Positions 9,283 to 17,862 of a stretch of 64,000 nt of DNA are shown here, in pieces. A model generated the notes under the pieces. It was not told where the DNA came from and did not search any database. It saw nothing but the letters and a program-made list of their open reading frames with translations. The DNA comes from Paraburkholderia largidicola (GTDB lineage Bacteria; Pseudomonadota; Gammaproteobacteria; Burkholderiales; Burkholderiaceae). The stretch spans positions 1,550,001-1,614,000 of the forward strand of contig NZ_AP023175.1 of the NCBI RefSeq assembly GCF_013426895.1. Reading direction: 5' to 3'. Position numbers and translations under genes: made by a program. Position 1 is the stretch's first letter. Each line of letters begins with the position of its first letter.

Positions 9283-9702
9283 ATGCGCCAGGCCATTCGC
9301 CACGTGAACGTGCGGGCGCGCGCTCGCGGACTGTTCGAGTTCACCACGGAGGTCGCCGCGTTCGTACGCGACACGTCGATCGACACGGGCATCCTGACCG
9401 TGTTCTGCCGGCACACGTCGGCGTCACTATTGATCCAGGAGAACGCGGACCCTTCCGTGCAGCGCGATATCGAACGGCACTTCGCGATGCTCGCACCCGA
9501 AGATCCCAAGCGCTACGAACACGACACGGAAGGCCCCGACGACATGCCCGCGCATCTGCGCACTGCGCTGACGCAAGTGCAACTGTCGATACCCGTCGAA
9601 CATGGGCGCATGACGCTCGGCACATGGCAAGGCATTTATCTGTTCGAGCATCGCGCGCGGCCGCAGGAGCGCGATATCGTGCTGCATCTGATCGGCGAAT
9701 GA
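9283..9702 (+). CDS. YjbQ family protein (UPF0047)
   Basis: 139 residues with the full UPF0047 signature: FCRHTSASLLIQENADPSV in the first half, then MPAHLRTALT, LSIPVEHGRMTLGTWQGIYL and a C-terminal RDIVLHLIGE. Some family members have thiamine-phosphate-synthase activity in vitro; the cellular role is unsettled. An ACGGAG box precedes the ATG. It lies 35 bp upstream of a small lipoprotein gene in the same direction. Confidence 0.9.
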   Translation: MRQAIRHVNVRARARGLFEFTTEVAAFVRDTSIDTGILTVFCRHTSASLLIQENADPSVQRDIERHFAMLAPEDPKRYEHDTEGPDDMPAHLRTALTQVQLSIPVEHGRMTLGTWQGIYLFEHRARPQERDIVLHLIGE

Positions 9703-9737
9703 CTTTTCAACGCACAACACCAACAAGGAAGCGAATC

Positions 9738-10070
9738 ATGATTTTGCGTGCGCCTATTCTCGTCGCGGCGGCCTCGCTCGCGATGCTGACCACCGCCTGC
9801 ACCCACACCGGCCCCGTCGAGTTCTCGCTGTCAGGCGCGGACGCGCCGATGACCAACAACGCGAACGACATGGACTTCGGCCCGATGGACCGCACCATCG
9901 CGCAGTGCAAGACGGTCTCGCGCAACGCAGGTCAGGGGCAATGCACGAAGGTGCGCGCCTACGAGTCGTGTATGAAGAGCAAAGGCTATATCACCGTGCT
10001 CGGCCCGGAAAATCCGAAGGGCTGCGGCGATCCCGAATGGGAAAAAGACGTACGCAAGTGGCTCCAATAA
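9738..10070 (+). CDS. small putative lipoprotein, Cys-containing
   Basis: 110 residues with a lipoprotein signal (lipobox LTTAC, Cys21). The mature domain has four further cysteines (QCKT, QCTK, SCMK, GCGD), which suggests two disulphides in the periplasm. I do not recognise a named family. The start has AAGGA upstream; it is probably cotranscribed with yjbQ. Confidence 0.82.
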   Translation: MILRAPILVAAASLAMLTTACTHTGPVEFSLSGADAPMTNNANDMDFGPMDRTIAQCKTVSRNAGQGQCTKVRAYESCMKSKGYITVLGPENPKGCGDPEWEKDVRKWLQ

Positions 10071-10103
10071 CCACGCATCGGTCAAGGCCGATTTGCGCGC
10101 ATG

Positions 10104-10138
10104 TTATCCACAATTTCTGTTGAAAGACCTGTGGAAAA
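10104..10138. other. pair of DnaA-box-like 9-mers
   Basis: TTATCCACA at 10104-10112 is a perfect match to the bacterial DnaA-box consensus. An inverted near-match (TGTGGAAAA, 10130-10138) follows 17 bp later. They lie in a 245-bp intergenic stretch with no dnaA, dnaN, parAB or AT-rich unwinding element nearby, so this is not an origin. It is recorded only as a motif that may be chance or a titration site. Confidence 0.25.
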
Positions 10139-10189
10139 GTGCGGGGCTCGCGCGCTATCTGTCTGATCAATCAGGCTTTCTTCGCCCGT

Positions 10190-10216
10190 GACCTCGCCGC
10201 CCCGGTGCGGCGGGTC
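10190..10216. other. 10-bp GC-rich stem-loop
   Basis: GACC-t-CGCCGC (10190-10200) pairs with GCGGCG-GGTC (10207-10216) around a 6-nt loop with one bulge. It sits between the lipoprotein gene and the DUF3562-like gene. The next bases are CACCG, so there is no U-tract. It may be a processing or Rho-dependent stop for the yjbQ-lipoprotein transcript, or a leader element of the next gene. Confidence 0.4.
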
Positions 10217-10315
10217 CACCGATTGGGAAGTTCTATTGGCGCACGCGCGACGCATGTCCTTCAATTCAGGGTTCCGATTATCGAGTGATTGCCGACTGAC
10301 TCCAAGGAGCCTTGC

Positions 10316-10513
10316 ATGAAGACGGAAGATTCGCAGAAGATCGTGCACGAAATCGCAGAATCCACCGACAGCCCGGAAGAAGTCGTCTCCCAGATGTACA
10401 CCGACGCCGTGCAGGCGTATCAGCGCGACGCACGCGTTCTCGACTACGTGCCACTCTTCGCGGCCAGGCGCGTGCGCGAAACGTTGCGCTCGCGGACCGC
10501 ATCGCGGCGGTGA
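10316..10513 (+). CDS. DUF3562-like small protein
   Basis: 65 residues: EIAESTDSPEEVVSQMYTDA, then YQRDARVLDYVPLFAARRVR, which matches the layout of the DUF3562 family seen in Burkholderiaceae. The first half resembles a small helical, HTH-like unit. Function unknown. The start at 10316 has a strong AAGGAG; an upstream in-frame ATG at 10289 lacks one. It converges with the CHAD gene 24 bp downstream. Confidence 0.75.
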   Translation: MKTEDSQKIVHEIAESTDSPEEVVSQMYTDAVQAYQRDARVLDYVPLFAARRVRETLRSRTASRR

Positions 10514-10537
10514 CGAGCCCGTAACACCCCATCCGCA

Positions 10538-11371
10538 TCACAACAGCTTCGCGGCAGCGCGCATGCGGCGCTTGCGTTCTTTCGCAAGCGCATCGAGCGC
10601 GTGGCCGGCGGCTGCATCGTCGGCGAACAGCGTCGGGTTGTCGCGCAGCAGTTGCTCGCTCGCGACGACATCGTTCAATGCGCCGAAGCGCTTCTGTAGT
10701 TTCTTCAGCGGCTTGATGGCCTTCAGCTGTTTCCTGGCGAGCATCGGCTCGAAGAACTCGGTCAGATAGCGCAGTTTCTTGCCCGCCTTGCGGACCTCGT
10801 GATACGACGCGTAGTCGGAGCGTTTGGCGCGGGCCGCGCGCTTCATGCGCTTCGCCATCGACTTCTGCGCCGCCCCGAGACGCTTGCGGGCGAACTTCGG
10901 CAGCGGCGTGCGTTCGTGCGCGGTGTTCAGCTCGCGGTTCGCTTCCTTGAGCGTGTCGCGCAACGCGCCCTTCACGTCGGCCTGTTCGAGGGTCTCGCGG
11001 CTCGAATCGAGCGATCTGGAGCGGGCGGCGCGCATCGCGTCGCGGGGTTGCGCCTGCGCGTCTTCCGATTCATCGAGCAAACCGATCAGGATGTCCCAAT
11101 CGCGCGTCTTGCCTGCCGCGCTCGCGTAAAACTTGAAAAGCGCGCGCTGCTGGTTGTCGAACTGTTCGTCGAGCAGCGGCCGATACGCCCACAGCAACGT
11201 GCGCAGTCGCCGCAGCGAGACGCGCAGCTTGTGCAGGACTTCGGCGTCGGGATCCGCGCGCAATGCGGCTGCGCAAGCAAGCGCGTTGTCGATCAACGGC
11301 GCGGCGTAGTGCGAGAAATGGGCTTGCGCGTTGCCATCGTGCGGCAGCGCGGTCCGTGTGTCGTCTTTCAT
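10538..11371 (-). CDS. CHAD domain protein
   Basis: 277 residues, alpha-helical and rich in Arg, Lys and His. The CHAD signature HKLRVSLRRLRTLLWAY (about 45-61) and later SYHEVRKAGKKLRYLTEFF (about 190) supply the basic residues that bind inorganic polyphosphate in this family. There is no attached CYTH triphosphatase domain, so it is a stand-alone CHAD, probably cytoplasmic and polyphosphate-associated. The ATG at 11371 (MKDDTRT) has GGGA upstream; the longer open frame to 11476 has no family homology. Confidence 0.88.
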   Translation of the reverse strand: MKDDTRTALPHDGNAQAHFSHYAAPLIDNALACAAALRADPDAEVLHKLRVSLRRLRTLLWAYRPLLDEQFDNQQRALFKFYASAAGKTRDWDILIGLLDESEDAQAQPRDAMRAARSRSLDSSRETLEQADVKGALRDTLKEANRELNTAHERTPLPKFARKRLGAAQKSMAKRMKRAARAKRSDYASYHEVRKAGKKLRYLTEFFEPMLARKQLKAIKPLKKLQKRFGALNDVVASEQLLRDNPTLFADDAAAGHALDALAKERKRRMRAAAKLL

Positions 11372-11520
11372 GGTGGTCCCTGAATGGGTTGCTGACCCGT
11401 GTCTGTAATGATCGAGTAAGCAAGTCAGGTTCCTGCTAGTTCGCTGGTCCGCCAGTTCACGTCCGTTGCGGCGCACGATGCCGCACGGGCGTTGCCGTTC
11501 ATCGGCGGTTCATCGGCGAC

Positions 11521-12033
11521 TCATTGCCCGCTGAGCAGCAGATCGCAGGCGTCCGACGCGCAACTCGCCACGGCGGGCAGCTTCAGCGACGGCCACGGGC
11601 GGCGCTCGGCCGCGATGAAGTCCTCGACGCGCTTCAATATCTGCCAGAACGCGTTTTCGACCGCGCTCCCAGCGGCATAGGCGGAGGGCGTGAGCGTCCA
11701 GCGACGAAGCTCCGGCGCGCCATGGAACGCGCGCACGTCGACGCGCGCCGACTCGTCGCACAGCGTCACCACGAAATCCATCTGCGGCGCCCATTCGCTC
11801 GTGAATTCCAGCCAGCTTTTCGGATTCAGCAGTTCCAGACTGGAAAAGCCATGGCGCAACTCGCCCATCGCCGCCGCTTGAACCTTGTCGGCGGGTTCAA
11901 GACCTGCGCTGAATGCGTCGAAATGCAATCCGTCCAGCTCGCGTAGCAAGGCTTCCGCCAAAATGCTCAGCGCCGCGTTGTCCCTGCAAAGGAACAGCAC
12001 TCTTTGTTTTCTGGTCACCCTACACCCCGTCAT
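11521..12033 (-). CDS. ArsC/low-MW-phosphatase-like protein with degenerate active site
   Basis: 170 residues with the overall plan of thioredoxin-coupled ArsC and low-molecular-weight tyrosine phosphatases: a beta strand plus P-loop (VLFLCRDNAALS), then SAGLEPAD, DFVVTLCDESA, and a C-terminal RRWTLTPSA. In active enzymes the P-loop is C-x5-R and the acid loop is D-P. Here the Arg position is Leu22 and the Asp-Pro is Thr-Pro, so normal phosphatase or arsenate reductase chemistry is unlikely. The start is uncertain: ATG 12033 lacks a good Shine-Dalgarno, and GTG 12018, after GGGGTGTAGG, is an alternative. No arsenic genes are nearby. Confidence 0.78.
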   Translation of the reverse strand: MTGCRVTRKQRVLFLCRDNAALSILAEALLRELDGLHFDAFSAGLEPADKVQAAAMGELRHGFSSLELLNPKSWLEFTSEWAPQMDFVVTLCDESARVDVRAFHGAPELRRWTLTPSAYAAGSAVENAFWQILKRVEDFIAAERRPWPSLKLPAVASCASDACDLLLSGQ

Positions 12034-12272
12034 GCAGATTTTATTTTTTGCGGGATTCTGAGCGTACAGTTTTTCATATTGGTGACAGAATCCCAATCGT
12101 CCAACCGATTCGCCGCAAGACCGTTTAGTTATCACGCCAATTTGCGTTCAACCAGCCAGCGTTAACGATAATGAAGTGCCCGATCCCAATTGTCGGGTTG
12201 GGCAAGCATGGCGGACACCGGGTGTGGCGCGCTGCGCAAGGATGCGCGACGCTGCGCCGGGCGCTGCGCGGC

Positions 12273-12299
12273 CAACCCGGCGCCTGCGTTGCCGGGTTG
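12273..12299. other. 9-bp perfect stem-loop downstream of the FKBP gene
   Basis: CAACCCGGC (12273-12281) and GCCGGGTTG (12291-12299) pair around a 9-nt loop. It lies 23 bp past the FKBP stop in the minus direction. No T-run follows on the minus strand, so it would be at best a non-canonical terminator or mRNA 3'-end protector. The rest of the 288-bp gap shows no gene. Confidence 0.45.
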
Positions 12300-12321
12300 T
12301 CCGTGGGGATTGCTAGACAGG

Positions 12322-12726
12322 TTACTTGACGATTGCGAGCAGTTCGACTTCGAACGTCAGGTCGCTGTTCGGCGGAATCACGCCGACGCCGCGCGAACCG
12401 TACGCGGTCGCCGCCGGGCAGGTCAGCTTGGCTTTCTCGCCCACTTTCATCGTTGCGACGCCTTGCGTCCAGCAGGGGATCACGCGGCCGAGCGGAAACT
12501 CTGCGGGGCCGCCATGCTTGGCCGAGTTGTCGAACTCGGTGCCGTTCGCGAGCGTGCCGCGATAGTTGACGCGCACGACGTCGGCAGCCGTGGGTTGCGG
12601 GCCGCTTCCCTGCGTCAGGTGTTCGACGACGACGCCGGAGGGCAGTTTCTCCGTCGATGCAGCGTTTGCGGTGAACGACACTGATGCGAGCGCGGCCGCA
12701 GCGAGCAGGGCAACAACTGATTTCAC
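12322..12726 (-). CDS. FKBP-type peptidyl-prolyl cis-trans isomerase, exported
   Basis: 134 residues. A cleavable signal peptide (to about residue 22, SFTANA) is followed by one FKBP domain: VVRVNYRGTLANGTEFDNS, GRVIPCWTQGVATMKVGEKA, YGSRGVGVIPPNSDLTFEVELL. Most of the catalytic-pocket residues are present (Y, F, D, V-I-P, W, Y). It probably assists protein folding in the periplasm. No partner gene adjoins. ATG 12726 is preceded by AAGGAG. Confidence 0.93.
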   Translation of the reverse strand: MKSVVALLAAAALASVSFTANAASTEKLPSGVVVEHLTQGSGPQPTAADVVRVNYRGTLANGTEFDNSAKHGGPAEFPLGRVIPCWTQGVATMKVGEKAKLTCPAATAYGSRGVGVIPPNSDLTFEVELLAIVK

Positions 12727-12933
12727 GCGTATCTCCTTGGTGTGAATGCGAGCCTCATTCTAGCGGATCGCCCCTTAGCGGCAGGAGACCTGAATCAACT
12801 TGCTACAAATACACGCGCGTTATCCTGTTGCGCCGTTCCGATCGCTGTGCGCCTGAAACGGCAACGCCCGCGACGGGCCGACACCCGCCGCGGGAAACGA
12901 GCCGCGATTCGAAGCGGCCGATGTGCTCATCGT

Positions 12934-13467
12934 TTAGATCTTCGGGAAATCGACTGTCGTGTCGTTGACCCGGTTGAACAGGTTGGTGAACGTGATATCG
13001 GCGATCGCGAGCAATGTCTCCGTGATCTGCTGATCGCTATAACCCGCCGCCTTCACGGCATCGACCACTGCTGCGGGCACCGTGCCGCGCGACGTGAACA
13101 CGGTCCGCGCGAAAGTGGCGATGGCGTTCAGATGCGCGTCCGCCGAATCGCGTCCTTCGCGCAGCGCGGCGATATCGTCAGCCGCGATGCCGACTTTCTT
13201 CGACGCCAGCGAGTGAGCGGCGAGACAGTAGTCACAATCCGCGGCGCCGCTGATCGCGAGCTTGATCGCTTCGACTTCCTTGCGCGACAGCGCGCCCTTG
13301 CCGAGCACGTCGCCCGTTGCGAGCACGATCTGCAGCGCAGCCGGGCTATTCGAGCCGATCGCCGCGTAAGCGTTCGGCACCATGCCGACCGCGCGCTTGA
13401 TGCCTGCAAAGAGTTCCGCTGCCTGGCCGGTGGCTTCGCTGATGGGTTGGCGATTCAGACGTTCCAT
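12934..13467 (-). CDS. carboxymuconolactone decarboxylase/AhpD-like protein
   Basis: 177 residues, all-helical, with the AhpD-type redox motif CDYCLAAH (about residues 78-85) giving two active cysteines and a His relay. Members reduce peroxides or have unknown redox roles; the presence of CxxC favours a peroxidase-type activity over lactone decarboxylation. The start at 13467 is preferred because GGAGAAC stands 6-9 bp upstream, while ATG 13479 lies on top of that ribosome-binding site. Confidence 0.88.
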   Translation of the reverse strand: MERLNRQPISEATGQAAELFAGIKRAVGMVPNAYAAIGSNSPAALQIVLATGDVLGKGALSRKEVEAIKLAISGAADCDYCLAAHSLASKKVGIAADDIAALREGRDSADAHLNAIATFARTVFTSRGTVPAAVVDAVKAAGYSDQQITETLLAIADITFTNLFNRVNDTTVDFPKI

Positions 13468-13682
13468 GATGTTCTCCATATGTTGACGGGGTTTTTGCGT
13501 TGCGCGACTGGGTCAGCGCATGGAACACATTCTAGGAACGCGCGTTGCTACGGTGAATGCTGGTTCAAATCACGTTTATGCTCGAACGGCTCATCGGCGC
13601 CGTGCGCCGTCTCTGCTATATTCGTGCGACGTTTGCCCCAATGTTTGCCCCAATAACAGCGCCGTCAGCGGGAGCGCGTGCC

Positions 13683-14579
13683 ATGAGCACTCACGGGATC
13701 ATGCGGATAACAAAACGATTCGTACTGGTTGTGTTCGCGCTAATGGGCCTCACGCTCGGCGCGTTCAGCTGGGCCGACGACAACGCGCCAGCACTCAAGG
13801 ACAAGTACGACACGCTCGCGCCGCAGCTCAAGTCGAACGTCTTCAACCGGCCGATCTATCTGGACTCGGAAGAGACGTCGAGCACGCTGAAGGGCGACAT
13901 CTACGCCGTCGTCGACTATCCGTTCGCGACCGTCAACCGAGCGTTCAACGATCCGCAGCAAGGCCCGGCGAACTGGTGCGACGTGTTGATACTCCACTTG
14001 AACACCAAGTACTGTCGCGCGTCCGTTGGCGGCAACGGCGCGACCATCAGCATGAACGTGGGCAAGAAGACGGAGCAGGAACTGAGCGATACGTACCGCG
14101 TGCAATTCAGTTACCGGTCGGTGGCAACGAACCCGGATTATTTCCAGGTCGACCTGAGTGCGGCAACGGGCCCGCTCAGCACCAGGGACTATCGCATCGT
14201 GCTGGAAGCCGTCGATATCGGCAAAGGGCACACGTTCCTGCATCTCACGTATTCATATGGATTCGGCACAGCGGGCCGCATCGCGATGAAGACGTATCTC
14301 GCGACGATCGGCAGTGCGAAAGTGGGATTCACCAAAGCGTCGGGCGACTATGTAGGCGGTGTGCGCGGGCTGGTGGAGCGCAACACGATGCGTTACTACC
14401 TTGCTATCGACGCGTATCTTGCTTCGCTCGCTCTGCCCGCCGACAAGCGCGTCGATCAGCGTTTCGCGACGTGGTTCGATGCGACCGAGCAATATCCGCG
14501 TCAGTTGCACGAACTCGACCGGCAAGAGTACCTGCAGATGAAGAAGAACGAGTACCAGCGCCAGCAAACAGCGCAGTAG
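13683..14579 (+). CDS. conserved-looking exported protein of unknown function
   Basis: 298 residues with a signal peptide (positively charged RITKRF, hydrophobic core, cleavage near SWA-DD about residue 34). The mature part has alternating strands (GDIYAVVDYPFATV, YRVQFSYRSV, TFLHLTYSYGFGTAGR) and a helical end rich in Glu, Gln and Lys. The pattern would fit a periplasmic lipid- or ligand-binding barrel, but I do not recognise the family. ATG 13683 follows GCGGGAGCG; an upstream start at 13557 would bury the signal peptide. Confidence 0.75.
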   Translation: MSTHGIMRITKRFVLVVFALMGLTLGAFSWADDNAPALKDKYDTLAPQLKSNVFNRPIYLDSEETSSTLKGDIYAVVDYPFATVNRAFNDPQQGPANWCDVLILHLNTKYCRASVGGNGATISMNVGKKTEQELSDTYRVQFSYRSVATNPDYFQVDLSAATGPLSTRDYRIVLEAVDIGKGHTFLHLTYSYGFGTAGRIAMKTYLATIGSAKVGFTKASGDYVGGVRGLVERNTMRYYLAIDAYLASLALPADKRVDQRFATWFDATEQYPRQLHELDRQEYLQMKKNEYQRQQTAQ

Positions 14580-14592
14580 TTCTATCCATCAT

Positions 14593-14613
14593 CGCGCGGC
14601 GCACTGCCGCGCG
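14593..14613. terminator. 8-bp stem-loop between convergent genes
   Basis: CGCGCGGC (14593-14600) and GCCGCGCG (14606-14613) pair perfectly around GCACT. It fills the 47-bp gap between two convergent stop codons, the position of a shared terminator, but lacks a T-run on either strand. Confidence 0.4.
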
Positions 14614-14626
14614 GCGTGCTCCACGG

Positions 14627-14881
14627 CTAGCGGTCGATGGTCGCCATATCGTGGATACGCAGGAAGTCTTCCCGCTCGTCGTAAAGCGCGGCGAGTATCG
14701 AGTGTGCTTCCATGGGATCGAGATTGGGATCGGTGACGGTCATCATGATGTCGTACATGGCCACCGCGCCCGAATAGAACGCCGTCTCCGATTCGCGAAG
14801 CTGCACCTGCGATACACCACGCGAAATCTGACGCGCGCAAAATGCCTTCCAGAACGATTCAATGGTCAATGCCGCATTCAT
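14627..14881 (-). CDS. small hypothetical protein, helical
   Basis: 84 residues with a predicted helix-rich fold (SFWKAFCARQISRGV, YSGAVAMYDIMMTV, MEAHSILAALYDEREDFL) and no signal or membrane segment. ATG 14881 is chosen for the excellent GGAGAGGG upstream; a longer frame lacks one. Codon use matches the region. I recognise no family. Confidence 0.65.
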   Translation of the reverse strand: MNAALTIESFWKAFCARQISRGVSQVQLRESETAFYSGAVAMYDIMMTVTDPNLDPMEAHSILAALYDEREDFLRIHDMATIDR

Positions 14882-15486
14882 CGTGCCCTCTCCGCTTGAA
14901 CGCCATGGCTCGACCACACCGCTGCGGCGTTTGCTCTCTCAGGTTCCGTGTGCAAATGGGATTGCACTACAAATCCGTGCATCCATGCACATCTGTTAAG
15001 CGCGATTGAATTGAGTGCATCAAACGGCCGCGCATGTTTTCTCGACGCAGAATATGACAACGCAATTGCATCGCATAATGCTTGCGCCAGAAAAATACCG
15101 CCTGATTTGCCGATAAACCGCGCGCATGACGCGGCCCAACCGCCTTCGACACGCAGGCCCCAACAACGCAAAACCCCTTGAAACGCCGCAATACAAGGCG
15201 TTCATGAGCATTTGTATTGAGACTTGCGTGTTGTTCCTATCATAGTAGGTTTATACCGCACTGCAACCTGTTTGCAATGCAGATACGATTGGTATTTCGT
15301 TTTCTTTTCGAATAGAAAGAAAAGTGCATATATGACTCGATGATTTACCGGTTGTCGCGCGCGCAAACATGAAGCCGGAAAATCATTCGTCGTTTAGCGG
15401 TGCGATACGTGGGCGAATGCGCAACGCGGCGCGATTGAATCACGCCGCTTGCAACGTGTCGCGCGCGGGTCACGCGCACATCAAGA
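14882..15486. other. 605-bp intergenic region without a gene
   Basis: No credible coding frame. The stretch 15180-15340 is clearly more AT-rich than its surroundings (for example TTGTATTGAGACTTGCG and TTTCTTTTCGAATAGAAAG), so it may hold the promoter of the minus-strand small gene ending at 14627 or an RNA. I cannot identify a specific RNA family or a T-tract terminator for the chemoreceptor gene. Confidence 0.5.
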
Positions 15487-17049
15487 TCAGGCCGCAGCGA
15501 GCTTGAACGAAGAAACCGTATCGTCGAGTTCGAGGCCCTGATGCCGCAGCGATTGCGAGGCAGCCGCAGCCTGTTCGACCAGCGCCGCATTCTGCTGCGT
15601 CACCGTGTCCATCTGCGAGATCGCCTGGTTGATCTGTTCGATGCCGCGCCCCTGCTCTTCCGAAGCAGCTGCGATCTCTTCGATGATTTCGGAAACGCGC
15701 GCGACGGCCTGGTTCACATCGGCCATCGTGCGGCCCGCGTCATCGGCGAGAGAAGCGCCGTTCTGGATCTCTTGCACCGAGCGCGTAATCAGTTCCTTGA
15801 TCTCCTTCGCCGCTTGCGCCGAGCGCTGCGCGAGACTGCGCACTTCGCCCGCGACTACTGCGAAGCCGCGGCCTTCCTCGCCTGCGCGCGCCGCTTCGAC
15901 TGCGGCGTTCAGCGCGAGAATGTTCGTCTGGAACGAAATGCCTTCGATGATCCCCGTGATCTCGGCGATCTTGCCCGAACTCGAACTGATCGCTTCCATC
16001 GTCGTCACCACGCGCTCGACCGTGTGGCTGCCCCGCTGGGAAATCTCCGACGCATTCGATGCCAGCGACTTCGCGTGCTGCGCGCTATCGGCGTTCTGCT
16101 TCACGGTCGAAGTCAGTTGCTCCATGCTCGCCGCCGTTTCCTGCAACGATGCAGCCTGCGCTTCCGTGCGACGGCTCAGATCGCTGTTGCCCGTAGCGAT
16201 CTCATTGGTCGCCGTGGAGACGTTCGCGCTGCTCGATCGCACGCGGCCGACCGTTTCCGTAAGCCGGTCGTTCATGTCGCGCAGCGCCTTAAGCAGTTCG
16301 CCTGCTTCGTCATCGCGGTCGACAACGATACGGCTGGTCAGGTCGCCCGTCGCAACGGTGCGCGCGACCTCGACGGCACGAGTGATCGGTTGCGTGATCG
16401 AGCGCACCATGCGCACGGCCAGCACGAGCGATGCGAGTATCGCCAGCGCGCTCACGCCGAGAATCGCGTTGCGCAGCATCGCATAGCGTTCCTCGAAGTT
16501 CTGCACGATCTCGCTCTGGCGCGTCTTCGTGTAGGTGGCGTAGTCGTCGGTTGCCTTGACGAGCGCGGCCAGCAGCGGACGGCAATGATCGTCCATTTCC
16601 TTGATCGCCTCGTCGTGACGGTTGTTGAGCGCGAGGCCCACGATGTTCAGCGCAACGGGCCCATAGAGCCCTTCGACGCGATTCATCTCGGCGACCAGCG
16701 AGCGAGCCGATTCGCTCGTGTCGCTCGCGTTGTTGATCATGTCGTTGAGCTGCTTGAGCTTGATGCCGACATCCTCGTGCGCGCGTTTCACCGCTGCCGT
16801 CTCGAGATCGAGATCCGCCTGGCTCGTGACGAGCACGAGATTGCGCGCAGCGATCGCGCGGCGATCGACGGCCGCGCGTAGTTCGGCCGCCACCTGCGCG
16901 CGCGCGTCGATGCCATGCACATACTGGCTGAACGCTTGTGTCGTGCTGGCAAGACTGAACAGCGAAACAACGGAAATCACGACTGCTATGGCCGCCATCG
17001 ACAGAAAACCGACGAACAGCCTCGTCTTGATGGTCAAGTTCTTTTTCAC
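15487..17049 (-). CDS. methyl-accepting chemotaxis protein
   Basis: 520 residues, Tsr/Tar-like. First membrane segment about 11-31; periplasmic four-helix-bundle ligand domain about 35-188; second membrane segment about 190-212; HAMP about 213-265. The cytoplasmic signalling hairpin has its tip at about residue 380, [20 protein letters not shown]. Glutamate-rich methylation helices flank it. No C-terminal CheR/CheB pentapeptide is seen (it ends SSFKLAAA). The start is GTG at 17049 with GGGGG upstream. The gene is isolated from che genes, as usual for receptors. Confidence 0.95.
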   Translation of the reverse strand: MKKNLTIKTRLFVGFLSMAAIAVVISVVSLFSLASTTQAFSQYVHGIDARAQVAAELRAAVDRRAIAARNLVLVTSQADLDLETAAVKRAHEDVGIKLKQLNDMINNASDTSESARSLVAEMNRVEGLYGPVALNIVGLALNNRHDEAIKEMDDHCRPLLAALVKATDDYATYTKTRQSEIVQNFEERYAMLRNAILGVSALAILASLVLAVRMVRSITQPITRAVEVARTVATGDLTSRIVVDRDDEAGELLKALRDMNDRLTETVGRVRSSSANVSTATNEIATGNSDLSRRTEAQAASLQETAASMEQLTSTVKQNADSAQHAKSLASNASEISQRGSHTVERVVTTMEAISSSSGKIAEITGIIEGISFQTNILALNAAVEAARAGEEGRGFAVVAGEVRSLAQRSAQAAKEIKELITRSVQEIQNGASLADDAGRTMADVNQAVARVSEIIEEIAAASEEQGRGIEQINQAISQMDTVTQQNAALVEQAAAASQSLRHQGLELDDTVSSFKLAAA

Positions 17050-17108
17050 TGCTGGCCCCCGGGTTTTTACCTAGAAAATCTGCTTCGCCTATGAATCTTT
17101 TATTTGCG

Positions 17109-17139
17109 AAAAAAGCGCCTGCTCTCAGGTTCAGGCGCT
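17109..17139 (-). terminator. Rho-independent terminator upstream of the chemoreceptor gene
   Basis: The stem AGCGCCTG (17114-17121)/CAGGCGCT (17132-17139) is followed on the minus strand by TTTTT (17113-17109). It lies between the small gene at 17388-17606 and the chemoreceptor. It most likely ends the former's transcript, leaving the chemoreceptor to its own promoter in 17050-17108. An attenuator in a long chemoreceptor leader is the alternative. Confidence 0.7.
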
Positions 17140-17387
17140 GTTCGTGCACGCCCGCGCTGCTGCACGCGGATTCGCTTCGACTTACTGGATATCGGCGCGC
17201 ATCTCCCCAATATTTAACATTTCCGGGTTTTCACGAAGATATTCGATGGTGAATGAGTGACAATCAGCAGGATTTCCTGGCCAAAGTACTCAATACTCGA
17301 AAAATACATGGGAGAAACGAACAACGCGACGCGCCGCCGGATGCGGCGGCAAAACGTACGTGTGTTGGTTTTCGTGAAAGGGAATGA

Positions 17388-17606
17388 TCAATCCCAGTTT
17401 TCGTCGATCCATTCGATCGCCCATGTGCGGGCGCATGTCATGGCGTCGGATTCGTCGACGAATGAATCGATATCACCCGATTGATGTGTTTCAGCAGGTG
17501 TATTCGCCGTTGCCCCGCGAGTGAGCTTGGCTTGGGCGACGTAGTGGCCGTCTTCGTCATGTCTGGCCCGGCAGTCGATGTGAAATCCCTTGTAGTCGAA
17601 ATGCAT
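17388..17606 (-). CDS. small conserved-looking protein of unknown function
   Basis: 72 residues: MHFDYKGFHIDCRARHDEDG, then YVAQAKLTRG, ending ARTWAIEWIDENWD. The pattern of a short beta strand, a variable acidic loop (THQSGDIDSFVDESDA) and a final helix suggests a compact cytoplasmic domain. It begins after a perfect AGGAGG, strong support for translation. I do not assign a family. It is followed by a GC hairpin at 17333-17350 and the terminator at 17109-17139. Confidence 0.72.
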   Translation of the reverse strand: MHFDYKGFHIDCRARHDEDGHYVAQAKLTRGATANTPAETHQSGDIDSFVDESDAMTCARTWAIEWIDENWD

Positions 17607-17862
17607 GGCAAACCTCCTGAAGCGAAGAAAGTGCGATGCAATCCGGGCTTGGGTTTCTCCCGGCGGATGAATCAATCGTAGCATGGCAAATCGCGTGTCC
17701 GAATTTCCTTTTGCGGTGCATTGCACGCTAACGCCCACCATTTCAGTCGTTGCAACCGTCGATGCCCAATGCAAACGGGATGCCTCCACCGCGTGGAATG
17801 CCCGTTGCTGCGTTCAATGGCGAGACATCCCTCAACCGCATCAGACGAACAGGGAGCACAGC

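Noticed and set aside
10104..10138. Replication origin
   Set aside because: Only two DnaA-box-like 9-mers, with no AT-rich unwinding region, no replication or partition genes nearby and no visible skew change.
17257..17484. 75-codon plus-strand frame opposite the small gene at 17388-17606
   Set aside because: It lacks a ribosome-binding site and overlaps a minus-strand gene that has a perfect AGGAGG and better codon use.
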